A stretch of DNA of 64,000 nt from NCBI GenBank assembly GCA_937991535.1, contig CALKHN010000024.1, positions 9,319-73,318 on the forward strand. Reading direction: 5' to 3'. Made by a program: the position numbers and the translations under genes. The notes beneath the pieces were generated by a model, which made no database searches, was not told the origin of the DNA, and saw only the letters and a list, made by a program, of their open reading frames with translations. Positions within the stretch are counted from its first letter, which is position 1; every line of letters starts with the position of its first letter. Source of the DNA: an uncultured Sphingobacteriales bacterium. GTDB lineage: Bacteria > Bacteroidota > Bacteroidia > Chitinophagales > Chitinophagaceae. This document shows, in pieces, positions 42,196 through 51,311 of the stretch.

Positions 42196-44100
42196 TCAGG
42201 TTAAGGGCACCTTTAGTACAACCGAGGTACCGTCATGGGTTGAAATAATACAGGATCCGCCAACGGCGGAAAGCCTTTCCTTTATATTAAGCAACCCGTT
42301 GTTAAAGCTTTGTATAACAGACGTGTTAAAGCCGATGCCATTATCTGTTATAGAAATGGAGAAATATTCATCGGCAATGAATTTTACATTCACCTTCGTT
42401 GCCTGCGAATGCTTTACTATATTGTGCAAAGCTTCTTTTACCGAAAGCAGGATATTACGGCGGATTTTTCCACTCACTTTTATTTCCGGGATCGGATCAG
42501 GTGTTGCAATGTGTAATTGAAATGGCAGGGGTTCAAAGTATTCTACAATCAGGTGTCGCAGGTAGGCGATGAGGTTAGGCAATGTATCATTCCGTGAATT
42601 CAATGTCCATATAATTTCATTCATTTTATCAATTAATATATTCGATGTTTCTGAAATCTTTTCAAGCTCTTTGCTATCATCCGATGTGCTTTTGGCTTTG
42701 GCAATTTCACTCAGCAGTCGTATAGAGGTAAGCCCCGATCCTATATCGTCATGTATTTCCTGCGATATCCGGTTCCTTTCTTTGTCCCTGGTATCAATGA
42801 TTGCCTGGTATTTTTCGAGTTTCTTTCTGTCATTTTCGAGTTGTAGTTTTTCGACAGCCCTTATGCGCTGTGCTTCCTGCATTCTCGCCCTGTAAGATAG
42901 TCCCTGCATAAAAAGCAGCATCTGCAGAAGTATACCCAGCATAAAAACCAAAACAGGAATACCGGCATGTCTGAAAAAATGATATTCGTACTCGCTCCAT
43001 CTGTCAATATAAAGCGCCACACATGATAGGAGGATAGCGATAAATGCACCTGTAGCCACATATCGTATCTCCTTGTTGCCGTTCCGGTTGATTAATATCG
43101 AAATAATACCGGCCGTGTACAGCAACACAATCATTCTTATGGTATCGAAAGCGATATTTCCAATATAGTTGTACCGGTTGGTGTATGTAAGCGGGAGATT
43201 GATGACTAAAAAAATAAATTGAATCAGTACAAGTATCATCAATTGTTTGTATAGTCCGGGAAATTTCTTTTTCAGCGCAAAGAAAGAAGAAATAAAAAGT
43301 AAGATGAGCATAGTTCCGCTCAATTGCAGCACCTGGTACCTGAAATCGTAAAAAAAATAATACAGATCGCTAAAGATAAACAGGTTGAGCAGCCGGAGTA
43401 AAAAATAAATCACAAAAACAAACATTGCGCCGGAGTAATACAGGTATTCAATTTTGAAGGTTTGGAAAAAAATGGTGAGCGTATACGCAAACATACTGAA
43501 CATAATTCCCAGCAGCGCAATAGTAATGTAAATGTACAGGCGATTGGGCCGTAAAAAATGATTAAAGGTAAAAGCAATTTGCTCATGGGGTACTAATATT
43601 ACAGGATCAAACTGATACCAGTTATAAAAATTTATATCAGCCTGGATGTAAAATGTTTTATACGTCCCTTTTTTCACTGTAAAAAAAGCATACGGAACTT
43701 CATTAAATACAGTATGGGAAAAAGAAGTGAATTGATTGTTCAATGGGTTCATTGTTGCAGTACTGCTGTCATACTCATACATGGTATAGCGCTGAGCCTT
43801 GCCTGTGTATAGCCAGAATGTACTCTGCGGGCTGCTGTTGGCAACAGATAGCTTTATGAAATAACGCGCATCCAGCCGGGTTTTATCAAAAGGGAATTTT
43901 TCACCCGGGTATGAAAACTCCCCCGGAGTAATATTATCAATGGTCCTTTGTTTGGTATAGTCTGTAAAATACGATAAACGTCTTAAAACGGTGTCATACG
44001 CGCTGATCTTTCCTATGTCAATAAAATCAGCAGGTTGTGCTGTGGTAAAACTCCAGCACCAAAGGAAGGTAATGGCGGTCACAAACCTTTTTAACAACAA
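42196..44100 (-). CDS. Sensor histidine kinase, 7TMR-DISM type
   Basis: 634 residues. A signal peptide to about 21 (TAQ) and a periplasmic 7TMR-DISM extracellular part (about 25-185) are followed by seven spans between 185 and 405, then a coiled coil (EAQRIRAVEKLQLENDRKKLE), HisKA_3 with phospho-acceptor H450 in RISQEIHDDIGSGL, and the ATPase region ending IKERLSAVGGSCIIST. The N and G boxes are reduced, as in HisKA_3 kinases (SVKEALHNIVKHSQATK, ITDNGIGFN). It pairs with the LuxR-type regulator; the ligand is unknown. Confidence 0.88.
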   Translation of the reverse strand: MLLKRFVTAITFLWCWSFTTAQPADFIDIGKISAYDTVLRRLSYFTDYTKQRTIDNITPGEFSYPGEKFPFDKTRLDARYFIKLSVANSSPQSTFWLYTGKAQRYTMYEYDSSTATMNPLNNQFTSFSHTVFNEVPYAFFTVKKGTYKTFYIQADINFYNWYQFDPVILVPHEQIAFTFNHFLRPNRLYIYITIALLGIMFSMFAYTLTIFFQTFKIEYLYYSGAMFVFVIYFLLRLLNLFIFSDLYYFFYDFRYQVLQLSGTMLILLFISSFFALKKKFPGLYKQLMILVLIQFIFLVINLPLTYTNRYNYIGNIAFDTIRMIVLLYTAGIISILINRNGNKEIRYVATGAFIAILLSCVALYIDRWSEYEYHFFRHAGIPVLVFMLGILLQMLLFMQGLSYRARMQEAQRIRAVEKLQLENDRKKLEKYQAIIDTRDKERNRISQEIHDDIGSGLTSIRLLSEIAKAKSTSDDSKELEKISETSNILIDKMNEIIWTLNSRNDTLPNLIAYLRHLIVEYFEPLPFQLHIATPDPIPEIKVSGKIRRNILLSVKEALHNIVKHSQATKVNVKFIADEYFSISITDNGIGFNTSVIQSFNNGLLNIKERLSAVGGSCIISTHDGTSVVLKVPLT

Positions 44101-44163
44101 GCAGATTGATTTTAAGCAAAATGAGCTGTACTGTAATTTAAAGGATTTATTTCAAAATAAGTG

Positions 44164-44811
44164 TCAAACAGGAATGTAGAGCAAATATTTCTCCATAAAA
44201 AACGCCTCCTTAAACAAGCCGGATATCTCCCATATATGCGGCTTAAGACCGCTTTCCCGAATTTCCTGTGTAAGATCGCCGCCCTTCATGCAGATCAGTC
44301 CGTTTTTAAAATCATCTGTCTTTTTTTTCTTGCTTAACAGGGGATTGCTCCACTGCCACAGGTCTTTTAACGGAGCAACGGCACGGCTCACGGCAAAATC
44401 AAATTTCCTGTTTTTGATTTCTTCAGCACGTATATGCTGTGTGGTTACATTTTTTAATTGCAATGCCTTTACCACTTCATCCACTACTTTTATTTTTTTT
44501 CCGATTGAATCTACCAGATGAAACTGAACATCCGGGAAAAAAATGGACAGGGGTATTCCGGGAAACCCGCCCCCTGTTCCAATGTCAATAATTTCGGTAC
44601 CTCTGGTAAATTTAAATACCGCTGCAATGGCAAGGGAGTGCAGCACATGCCTTTCGTACAGTGAATCAATATCCTTTCGGGAAATAACATTGATCTTCTC
44701 ATTCCATTCCTGGTAAACCTGACCGAGTGCAGTGAACTGGCTTATTTGCAGATCGGAAAAATCAGTAAAATGCCGGGTGATCACTTCCAGTTTACCCGTG
44801 GCTTCTTCCAT
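44164..44811 (-). CDS. rsmG: 16S rRNA (guanine527-N7)-methyltransferase
   Basis: 215 residues. SAM motif EIIDIGTGGGFPGIPLSIFFP and the following EKINVISRKDIDSLYERHVLHSLAI are diagnostic for RsmG/GidB, together with FDFAVSRAVAPLKDLWQWS. It N7-methylates 16S G527. Its start overlaps the 3' end of the glycosyltransferase gene by 31 bases, so the two are co-transcribed and coupled. Confidence 0.95.
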   Translation of the reverse strand: MEEATGKLEVITRHFTDFSDLQISQFTALGQVYQEWNEKINVISRKDIDSLYERHVLHSLAIAAVFKFTRGTEIIDIGTGGGFPGIPLSIFFPDVQFHLVDSIGKKIKVVDEVVKALQLKNVTTQHIRAEEIKNRKFDFAVSRAVAPLKDLWQWSNPLLSKKKKTDDFKNGLICMKGGDLTQEIRESGLKPHIWEISGLFKEAFFMEKYLLYIPV

Positions 44812-45905
44812 AATGCGGGAGTAAAAATGAGATAATAAAAAAACATAAAAATATCAAGGACCCAGAACCATTTCCAAAGGTCTTTTTCATCTAATTTTTC
44901 CATTGCATTATACCAAATGATGCCCTGTATAATGAAACGCAATAAAAACACTCCCAAAACAAATTCCCATTGAAAAAAGATGAGTGCTGCAATAAATGAC
45001 GGATAAAATAAAAAATGGGTGAGGGCGTATAAACCAAGCAAAATCCGGTGTTTGGGTTTATACAGCCTGGCCGTAGTAAAATGTCTTTGTTTTTGATTGC
45101 GCCAGTCCTTCCATGTTTTTTTAGGTTCAGAAAGTGTAAAAGCTTCTTTGTCTACCACCACTTTTGTATTGCTGGCATTGGCTGTAGCATTAATAAACAA
45201 GTCATCGTCGCCTCCGGGTAAATGGTTATGCCCCGAAAATCCTTTATTGCGGAAGAATACATTCTTTTTATAGGCAAGGTTTCTGCCGGTTCCCATATAG
45301 GGCAATCCTGCCAGGGCATAGGAAAGATATTGTAACCCTGTATGAAAAGTCTCGAAACGAATAATTTTATTCAGAAATCCCTTCCTTTTATAATAAGCGC
45401 CATACCCCAACACAATTTCTGTTCCCTGCTCAAAAGGAGCAACCATTTTGTGCATCCAGAACTCACTTGCGGGAACACAATCAGCATCGGTTAGCAGCAC
45501 AACATCGTACTTTGCTGTTTTAATGCCCATTGACAGGGGGAATTTCTTGCCATGGATGAATTTAGCTTCCTGCTTCAGTTCAATAATATGCAACTGTGCG
45601 AAATCTTTCTGCAAAGCTTCCAGCAGGTATTTGGATTCATCCAATGAATTATCGTTTACCAAAATGAGTTCATGCGCATCAGTAAATTCCTGTACCAGTA
45701 AACCGGGAAGATTTTTAGCTAAATTTGCGGCTTCATCACGGGCGCAAACAATTACAGAAACAGGCTGCTGATGATAGGATATGGAGGATCCTGAGCGATA
45801 AAAAGCCAGCCTTCTGAAGAAATAAAGATAATAAATGATCTGGATGAAAGTAATGCAGCAAAACGCTCCAAATACTATTAAAGGCCAGTCAAATTTCTCC
45901 ATCAT
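44781..45905 (-). CDS. Family 2 glycosyltransferase, membrane-anchored
   Basis: 374 residues. N-terminal span (VFGAFCCITFIQIIYYLYFF) then the GT2 core PVSVIVCARDEAANLAKNLPGLL, ELILVNDNSLDESKYLLEAL and VVLLTDADCVPASEFWMHKM with the DXD-like DAD, QRHFTTARLY near the QxxRW position, then three C-terminal spans (LGLYALTHFLFYPSFIAALIF). Processive-synthase-like topology. Probably extends or flips a surface glycan at the inner membrane. Operon with rsmG. Confidence 0.88.
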   Translation of the reverse strand: MMEKFDWPLIVFGAFCCITFIQIIYYLYFFRRLAFYRSGSSISYHQQPVSVIVCARDEAANLAKNLPGLLVQEFTDAHELILVNDNSLDESKYLLEALQKDFAQLHIIELKQEAKFIHGKKFPLSMGIKTAKYDVVLLTDADCVPASEFWMHKMVAPFEQGTEIVLGYGAYYKRKGFLNKIIRFETFHTGLQYLSYALAGLPYMGTGRNLAYKKNVFFRNKGFSGHNHLPGGDDDLFINATANASNTKVVVDKEAFTLSEPKKTWKDWRNQKQRHFTTARLYKPKHRILLGLYALTHFLFYPSFIAALIFFQWEFVLGVFLLRFIIQGIIWYNAMEKLDEKDLWKWFWVLDIFMFFYYLIFTPALWKKPRVNWK

Positions 45906-45977
45906 GGCGGCGAAGGTAAGAAATAGAAGGATTTGTTATTATGGATTTATCAGAATGCGAAAATATGTTGAAAAGTT

Positions 45978-47117
45978 ATGGCTGCATTAAAGTTTGAATT
46001 ACAGCAAAAAGATTCGTCATCTCGGGCAAGAACAGGAAATATTATCACGGAACATGGCGTTATACCCACACCCGTTTTTATGCCGGTGGGCACAGGCGGA
46101 AGCGTAAAAGCCCTTACCCAAAGCCAGTTGGATAAAGAAGTGAAGGCAAAGATCATTTTGGCTAATACCTATCATTTGTATCTGCGACCGGGTATTGAAG
46201 TTTTGGAGGAAGCAGGGGGACTGCACCAGTTTATGAACTGGCAGCAGCCGTTATTAACCGATAGTGGCGGATACCAGGTTTTTTCACTGGCAGGCACACG
46301 CAAAATAAATGAAGAAGGGGTAATGTTTCAAAGTCATATTGATGGCAGTAAGCATTTGTTTACACCCGAAAAAGTAATGGATATACAGCGGAGCATAGGC
46401 GCTGATATTATTATGGCTTTTGATGAATGCCCGCCTTATCCCAGCGCGTATACTTATGCGCAGCAATCTATGCAACTCACCCATCGCTGGCTGGACAGAT
46501 GTTTTCAGCGGGTGGAAGAGACAACGGGGAAATATGGTTACGCACAAAATCTCTTTCCTATTGTACAGGGCGGAACGTATACTGATCTTAGAAAAGCATC
46601 ATGCGGGTACATTGGTTCAAAAAATGCTGCAGGTAATGCCATTGGCGGCTTAAGCGTTGGAGAACCCGAAAATATGATGTATGATTTATGCGGCTTATGC
46701 TGCGATAACCTGCCTGCAGATAAACCACGCTATCTGATGGGTGTAGGCACACCCTGGAATATACTGGAATGTATAGCACTGGGAGTGGATATGTTTGATT
46801 GTGTTATGCCTACCCGAAACGGGCGTAACGCTATGTTGTTTACTTCGAAGGGCGTCATTAATATTGATAATAAAAAATGGGAGAAAGATTATTCGCCGAT
46901 TGATGATGGTATTGCATGCGAAACCAGTAATTATTACAGTAAGGCTTACCTGAGGCATCTTATCAAATCAAAAGAACTATTGGGGCTCACCATAGCCAGC
47001 ATACACAACCTGGCCTTCTATCTTCATGTGGTTACCGAAGCCCGGAAGCATATTGAAACGGGTGATTTTACAAGCTGGATGAAAAGCAGCATTGAACAGT
47101 TTAAGGTAAGAAGGTGA
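45978..47117 (+). CDS. tgt: Queuine tRNA-ribosyltransferase
   Basis: 379 residues. TPVFMPVGTGGSVKALT, LANTYHLYLRPG, LLTDSGGYQVFSL with D95, RSIGADIIMAFDECPPY and the nucleophile-loop ALGVDMFDCVMPTRNGRNA establish Tgt. It replaces G34 by preQ1/queuine in GUN tRNAs. The zinc module CxCxxC is degenerate here: only one of the three Cys remains (IACETSNYYSKAYLRHL). Read towards a spacer with tandem repeats; divergent from the glycosyltransferase. Confidence 0.93.
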   Translation: MAALKFELQQKDSSSRARTGNIITEHGVIPTPVFMPVGTGGSVKALTQSQLDKEVKAKIILANTYHLYLRPGIEVLEEAGGLHQFMNWQQPLLTDSGGYQVFSLAGTRKINEEGVMFQSHIDGSKHLFTPEKVMDIQRSIGADIIMAFDECPPYPSAYTYAQQSMQLTHRWLDRCFQRVEETTGKYGYAQNLFPIVQGGTYTDLRKASCGYIGSKNAAGNAIGGLSVGEPENMMYDLCGLCCDNLPADKPRYLMGVGTPWNILECIALGVDMFDCVMPTRNGRNAMLFTSKGVINIDNKKWEKDYSPIDDGIACETSNYYSKAYLRHLIKSKELLGLTIASIHNLAFYLHVVTEARKHIETGDFTSWMKSSIEQFKVRR

Positions 47118-47188
47118 CGGGAGGTGAGAGGCGAGAAGTGAGAGGTGAAAGAAATAAGCCATCTGCTCATCGTTAGTATGCTTACATC

Positions 47189-47328
47189 AAAAGCTGAATG
47201 CTGAACGCTCAAAGCTGAACGCTCAAAGCTGAACGCTCAAAGCTGAACGCTCAAAGCTGAACGCTCAAAGCTGATCGCTCAAAGCTGATCGCTCAAGGCT
47301 CAAAGCTGATTGCTCAAAGCTGGCTGCT
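47189..47328. repeat. Tandem repeat of GAACGCTCAAAGCT (14 bp)
   Basis: About nine copies of the 14-bp word with a few GATC/GATT variants, in the tgt-esterase convergent spacer that also has GTGAGAGGTGAAAG-type words (47,118-47,150). Part of a wider pattern of short repeated words in this genome's spacers. Confidence 0.8.
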
Positions 47329-47335
47329 TAATAAC

Positions 47336-48148
47336 CTAATTCCGCTTCTGCTCAAACAGCCATGGCAATAAGGTGGGCTCTGCAAAGGCATTTACCCAGC
47401 TATTGTGTTTTACACCAGGGTATTCGGTATATTTTACTTTCGCTCCCGCTTGTTTTAATGCGGCAACCATATTCCGTGAGTTAACAACGGGCACTGCATC
47501 ATCATCCGTGCCGTGAAAGACCCACATGGGAAAATGTTTTCCATAGAGCTTTGCACTTGCCGGATTGCCTCCCCCACATATAGGAAATGCCGCCGCAAAC
47601 AATGCAGGTTTGCGCCATAATATTTCAAATGTGCCAAAACCACCCATCGAAAGTCCGCCAATATAAATCCGCTTTGGATCAACAATACCGCTGTTAACCA
47701 AAGTGTCAATAAAACTCATTACCATTTGCAGCGGCCGGGTAGGAGGTACATTCATGGGGAACTGGTATATTCCGGATGAATCTGTAGGTTTATTTTTCAG
47801 GCGAACACTCCACGATGATTCGGCTGAACATTGCGGAAAAACCACTATTGCGGGAAACTTTTCCCTGTTGGCCGAATCAAGAAAAAGAGAGTCACCCCAT
47901 TTGAGCTGTGCTTCATTATCATTACCTCTTTCACCAGAGCCATGTAAAAAAACAATTAAAGGATATTTTTTTCCTGCAGAAAAATGAAGAGGGGAAAGTA
48001 TACGGCAGGGCAGGGTATCATTGCCCTGTAAAAAAAGTTGCCGCTCAAATAAATCGGGGTCGGGTACCTGCGCATGAACTATACAAGGCGTAATAATAAA
48101 TAGTAAAACGAGGGGGGAAAGGCTAAAACTAATGTGAATATTTCTCAT
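47336..48148 (-). CDS. Secreted alpha/beta-hydrolase (esterase / prolyl-oligopeptidase-type)
   Basis: 270 residues after the ATG at 48148 (MRNIHISF), which gives a signal peptide (LVLLFIITPCIVHAQ). Catalytic triad in order: Ser in GGLSMGGFGTFE, Asp in FHGTDDDAVPVV, His in GVKHNSWVNAF. The oxyanion block is VFLHGSGERGND. This matches the periplasmic esterase_phb/PHB-depolymerase-like group and secreted phospholipase/carboxylesterase. Divergent from the LptF/G permease with a short shared promoter region. Confidence 0.88.
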   Translation of the reverse strand: MRNIHISFSLSPLVLLFIITPCIVHAQVPDPDLFERQLFLQGNDTLPCRILSPLHFSAGKKYPLIVFLHGSGERGNDNEAQLKWGDSLFLDSANREKFPAIVVFPQCSAESSWSVRLKNKPTDSSGIYQFPMNVPPTRPLQMVMSFIDTLVNSGIVDPKRIYIGGLSMGGFGTFEILWRKPALFAAAFPICGGGNPASAKLYGKHFPMWVFHGTDDDAVPVVNSRNMVAALKQAGAKVKYTEYPGVKHNSWVNAFAEPTLLPWLFEQKRN

Positions 48149-48232
48149 AACAGAAAGATACAAAGTTCTTATTACAGTTTTGGTTTACTTTTGGCCAATA
48201 CCGGCTTTTTAATGTTCACCGGAGCAACTTCC

Positions 48233-49312
48233 ATGAAAAAAATAGATTGGTACATATTTAAGGATTTTATTTTCACTTTTATTTATTGCATTCTGCTGTT
48301 TACCGCTATTTCGGTAGTAGTGGATATTAGCGAAAAAACAGATGATTTTGCCAAAGCCAATCTCTCCGCCAAATTTGTATTGACACATTACTATGTAGGT
48401 TTTGTGCCGTTCATCGTTTCATTTTTGTTTCCTCTTTTTACGTTTATAGCCGTTATATTTTTTACTTCCCGCCTGGCTAACCGGTCAGAAATTATAGCCA
48501 TTTTGGCCAGTGGAACCAGCTTTAACCGCTTGTTAAAGCCCTATTTACTGGGCGGCATCTTACTGGCAACGCTGCTCTGGTTCGGCAACCGAACCTTTGT
48601 GCCCCGGGCCAACGAGATACGTACTGCATTCGAACTGGAATATATTAAATCACCCGGACAATACAACAGCAATAATAATATTTACATGCGTATTGATTCG
48701 GTATCGTATTGCGGTATCCGTTATTATGATACTGCTGCAAAAAGCGGCAGTGGTTTTTTTATGGACAGGTTAAACGGAACAAAGGTTGCATATAACCTGA
48801 GGGCCAATAATATTGCCTGGGATGCTGCTCAAAAGAAATGGAAACTAACGGGCGTAATAGAAAGAAAAATTGATGGTTTACATGAAGATGTAAAACAGGA
48901 TACTGTACGGCGTATGGATTTTAATTTTACGCCTGACGATTTAAAACGCGATGAGTATATAAAAAGCAGGCTTACTACAGCAGAACTCCGGCATATGGTG
49001 CATATGGAGAAATTACGTGGATCAGAAGGTACCAATGACCTGGAAGTAGAATTATACCGCAGGGATGCTACACCTGTAACGGTTATTATACTCACGTTGA
49101 TAGGTGCTATACTGGCCTCCCGTAAAATAAGAGGCGGTAGTGGCATTCACCTGGCTGCCGGCTTTGCTATTGCTGCTTTGTTTATATTACTCGACCGTTT
49201 TTCTACAATCTTCAGTGTTAAAGGGAGTCTCCCGCCCATTATTGCGGCATGGCTGCCCAATTTGCTATTTGGATTACTTACCTGGTACCTTTACCGAAAG
49301 GCGCCTAAATAG
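48233..49312 (+). CDS. lptG: LptF/LptG-family lipopolysaccharide export permease
   Basis: The frame is open from 48134, but family alignment starts at MKKIDWYIFKDFIFTFIYCIL, i.e. ATG 48233, giving 359 residues. Six membrane spans, three at each end (FIFTFIYCILLFTAISVVV, PFIVSFLFPLFTFIAVIFFTSRLAN, YLLGGILLATLLWF; VTVIILTLIGAILASRK, ...FILLDRFSTIFSVK) flank a periplasmic beta-jellyroll. This is the YjgP/YjgQ layout; with LptB it forms the LPS export ABC transporter. LptF versus LptG cannot be distinguished here; the symbol is tentative. Confidence 0.9.
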   Translation: MKKIDWYIFKDFIFTFIYCILLFTAISVVVDISEKTDDFAKANLSAKFVLTHYYVGFVPFIVSFLFPLFTFIAVIFFTSRLANRSEIIAILASGTSFNRLLKPYLLGGILLATLLWFGNRTFVPRANEIRTAFELEYIKSPGQYNSNNNIYMRIDSVSYCGIRYYDTAAKSGSGFFMDRLNGTKVAYNLRANNIAWDAAQKKWKLTGVIERKIDGLHEDVKQDTVRRMDFNFTPDDLKRDEYIKSRLTTAELRHMVHMEKLRGSEGTNDLEVELYRRDATPVTVIILTLIGAILASRKIRGGSGIHLAAGFAIAALFILLDRFSTIFSVKGSLPPIIAAWLPNLLFGLLTWYLYRKAPK

Positions 49313-49440
49313 CATACCCGAATCAAATTCAATTGAACTCAAACGGGAAGAAAATAAAAGCGCCGTATTCGATATAATCCTTGTTCTTATTTGAAATAAT
49401 TGGCTTAAATAAGTCAAATAAATTATATGAAACATTTGAT

Positions 49441-49476
49441 TTTTGACGGCTTTTAACCGTGTTTTATTTAACTTTA
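49441..49476 (+). promoter_or_regulatory. Possible promoter of citrate synthase
   Basis: TTTTG at 49441-49445 and TAACTTTA at 49469-49476 (one mismatch to TAnnTTTG) are separated by 23 bases, at the far edge of the Bacteroidota range. Start codon is at 49531. Confidence 0.35.
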
Positions 49477-49530
49477 GCGCTCTTGGCCCATGCTTAACAT
49501 ATAATCTCAGAATTATTCAACACTTTATAT

Positions 49531-50856
49531 ATGGCAACAATAAAAGAAAGGTTTAAAGCGAAAGCAGATGAGTTATCCGCAGAGATCAAAGACATTCTTA
49601 ATGAACACGGCAACGAAAAAATAGGAGAGGTGATGCTTTCCCAGATTTACCAGGGTATGAGGGGCGTAACAGGGCTGGTAAGCGAAACATCTTTACTTGA
49701 TGCCCGGGAGGGCATTCGTTTCAGAGGTTTTTCAATTCCGGAATTGCAAAAAAAACTGCCCAAAGCCATCAATGGGAACGAACCTTTGCCGGAAGGATTG
49801 TTTTACCTGATGCTGGTGGGGGAACTGCCAACTGAAAACGATGTTAATGATATCACCAATGCATGGCAGCGCCGCTCCCATGTACCCAATCATGTTTTTG
49901 ATGCCATAGAGGGCCTTCCTAAATCTTCTCATCCGATGACCCAGTTTGTAGTGGCCATTATGGCATTGCAAACCGAAAGTATTTTTGTTCGTAAATATGG
50001 TGAAGGCCTCAGCAAGAAAGATTACTGGGATGCGGTGTACGATGATGCGATGAACCTTATAGCCCGCCTGCCCAGAGTAGCTGCGTATATCTATCGCCGT
50101 AAGTATAAAGATGAAAAACATATACAACCCGATGGGTTGCTGGACTGGTCGGGAAATTTTGCACATATGCTGGGTTTTGAAGACGAAAGTTTTAAAGAAC
50201 TGATGCGCTTATATATGACCATTCATGCTGATCATGAAGGAGGCAATGTATCGGCGCATACAACGCATTTGGTGGGCTCAGCGCTAAGCGATCCTTACCT
50301 GAGCCTGGCGGCGGGTATGAATGGGCTCGCGGGTCCTTTGCATGGGCTGGCAAACCAGGAAGTGATTAAATGGATATATGAAATGCGTGACGAACTCGGC
50401 GTTGAATTGCCTTCCAAAGCACAGATAGAAAAATATGTGAAGAAAACACTGAAAGAAGGAAAAGTAGTTCCTGGGTACGGCCACGCTGTATTGCGTAAAA
50501 CCGATCCCCGGTTTTCGGCTCAAATGGAATTTGGTAAAAAACATATGCCAGACGATCCTTTGGTAAATACCGTATGGCGGGTTTATGAAGTGGTTCCGGG
50601 CATATTGAAATCGTTGGGCAAAGTAAAAAACCCCTGGCCGAATGTTGATGCGCACAGCGGAGCCCTGCTGGTGCACTATGGATTGATTGAATACGAATTT
50701 TATACCGTATTGTTTGGTGTAAGCCGCTCATTAGGCGTGCTGGCCAATTTGTGCTGGGACAGGGCTCTGGGGCTTCCGATAGAACGCCCTAAATCTGTTA
50801 CCACGGCACTGGTAAAAGACTGGCTGAAAGGGAAAGGTGAAATTTGGGGTGATTAA
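49531..50856 (+). CDS. gltA: Citrate synthase (eukaryote-type)
   Basis: 441 residues. GMRGVTGLVSETSLLDAREGIRFRGFSI near the N-terminus, MNGLAGPLHGLANQEV with the catalytic His, VPGYGHAVLRKTDPRF with the second His and the C-terminal SRSLGVLANLCWDRALGLPIERPKS identify citrate (Si)-synthase. This is the eukaryote-like group found in Bacteroidota, distinct from the E. coli type. It makes citrate from oxaloacetate and acetyl-CoA. Ends in a hairpin terminator. Confidence 0.95.
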   Translation: MATIKERFKAKADELSAEIKDILNEHGNEKIGEVMLSQIYQGMRGVTGLVSETSLLDAREGIRFRGFSIPELQKKLPKAINGNEPLPEGLFYLMLVGELPTENDVNDITNAWQRRSHVPNHVFDAIEGLPKSSHPMTQFVVAIMALQTESIFVRKYGEGLSKKDYWDAVYDDAMNLIARLPRVAAYIYRRKYKDEKHIQPDGLLDWSGNFAHMLGFEDESFKELMRLYMTIHADHEGGNVSAHTTHLVGSALSDPYLSLAAGMNGLAGPLHGLANQEVIKWIYEMRDELGVELPSKAQIEKYVKKTLKEGKVVPGYGHAVLRKTDPRFSAQMEFGKKHMPDDPLVNTVWRVYEVVPGILKSLGKVKNPWPNVDAHSGALLVHYGLIEYEFYTVLFGVSRSLGVLANLCWDRALGLPIERPKSVTTALVKDWLKGKGEIWGD

Positions 50857-50886
50857 AGGAAAATGTATTGCGGTTATTTAAGTATC

Positions 50887-50916
50887 AACCAGGCAGTTCT
50901 CTGTCTGGTTTTTTAT
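50887..50916 (+). terminator. Intrinsic terminator of citrate synthase
   Basis: AACCAGGCAG (50887-50896) pairs with CTGTCTGGTT (50901-50910; one G-U) and is followed by TTTTATTTT. Confidence 0.75.
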
Positions 50917-50947
50917 TTTGACAGAATGGCGCGGCGCTCTATATTTG
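50916..50947 (+). promoter_or_regulatory. Strong Bacteroidota promoter for the tRNA region
   Basis: TTTTG at 50916-50920, 19 bases, then a perfect TATATTTG at 50940-50947: textbook TTTG-N19-TAnnTTTG. Transcription would start about 50954, just before the first tRNA-like fragment. It immediately follows the citrate synthase terminator. Confidence 0.8.
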
Positions 50948-50967
50948 CACTCCTTAAGAGAAAACAG

Positions 50968-51034
50968 GAGTTTAGCACAGTTGGTTAGCGTATGCTGCAA
51001 GTTTGCGGGAAGGCTGCCCGGGGTTATTCTTTAA
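50968..51034 (+). pseudogene. Degenerate tRNA-like fragment
   Basis: AGGAGTTTAGCACAGTTGGT resembles a tRNA 5' acceptor/D-arm, but no anticodon stem-loop or T-arm can be folded after it. It is the first of three tRNA-like starts behind the strong promoter and is best read as a broken tRNA gene. Confidence 0.4.
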
Positions 51035-51045
51035 GTTTTTTTAAT

Positions 51046-51091
51046 GGGGGTTTAGCTCAGCTGGCTAGAGCGTTTGCATGGCATGCAAGTC
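51046..51091 (+). pseudogene. Truncated tRNA-Ala(GGC), 5' half
   Basis: GGGGGTTTAGCTCAGCTGGC starts a tRNA-Ala with a normal D-arm and an anticodon arm TTTGC-ATGGCAT-GCAAG (anticodon GGC). The sequence then departs: no variable loop, T-arm or acceptor 3' strand. So this is the first 46 nt of a tRNA-Ala copied or cut at the anticodon stem. Confidence 0.7.
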
Positions 51092-51234
51092 ATTTGACCA
51101 ACTTTGACCAATGTAATATATTGAGATTCAGTTCTTTGTCAAATAAAAAAAATATTAAAAATATTTTTTTAAAAACATTTTTAAAACTAACCTTTAATTG
51201 TGTTTGACACGAATTGATATTCTAAAAAAATAAT

Positions 51235-51308
51235 GGGGGATTAGCTCAGTTGGCTAGAGCGCTAGCGTGGCACGCTAGAGGTCGTCGGTTCGACCCCGAT
51301 ATCCTCCA
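51235..51308 (+). tRNA. tRNA-Ala(GGC)
   Basis: Complete 74-nt cloverleaf. Acceptor GGGGGAT/ATCCTCC with discriminator A, D-arm, anticodon stem CTAGC/GCTAG with loop GTGGCAC (anticodon GGC at 34-36) and T-arm GTCGG-TTCGACC-CCGAT. CCA is not encoded. Its 3' end borders the conjugative element and would be the attachment site if the element integrated here. Confidence 0.9.
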
Positions 51309-51311
51309 CAA

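Noticed and set aside
48134..48232. Upstream start for the LptF/G permease
   Set aside because: The extra 33 residues overlap the divergent esterase gene's start region and are not part of the permease family.
51276..51308. A proven att site for the conjugative element
   Set aside because: The tRNA 3' end borders the element, but no second copy of the sequence is inside the window, so integration here is only inferred.
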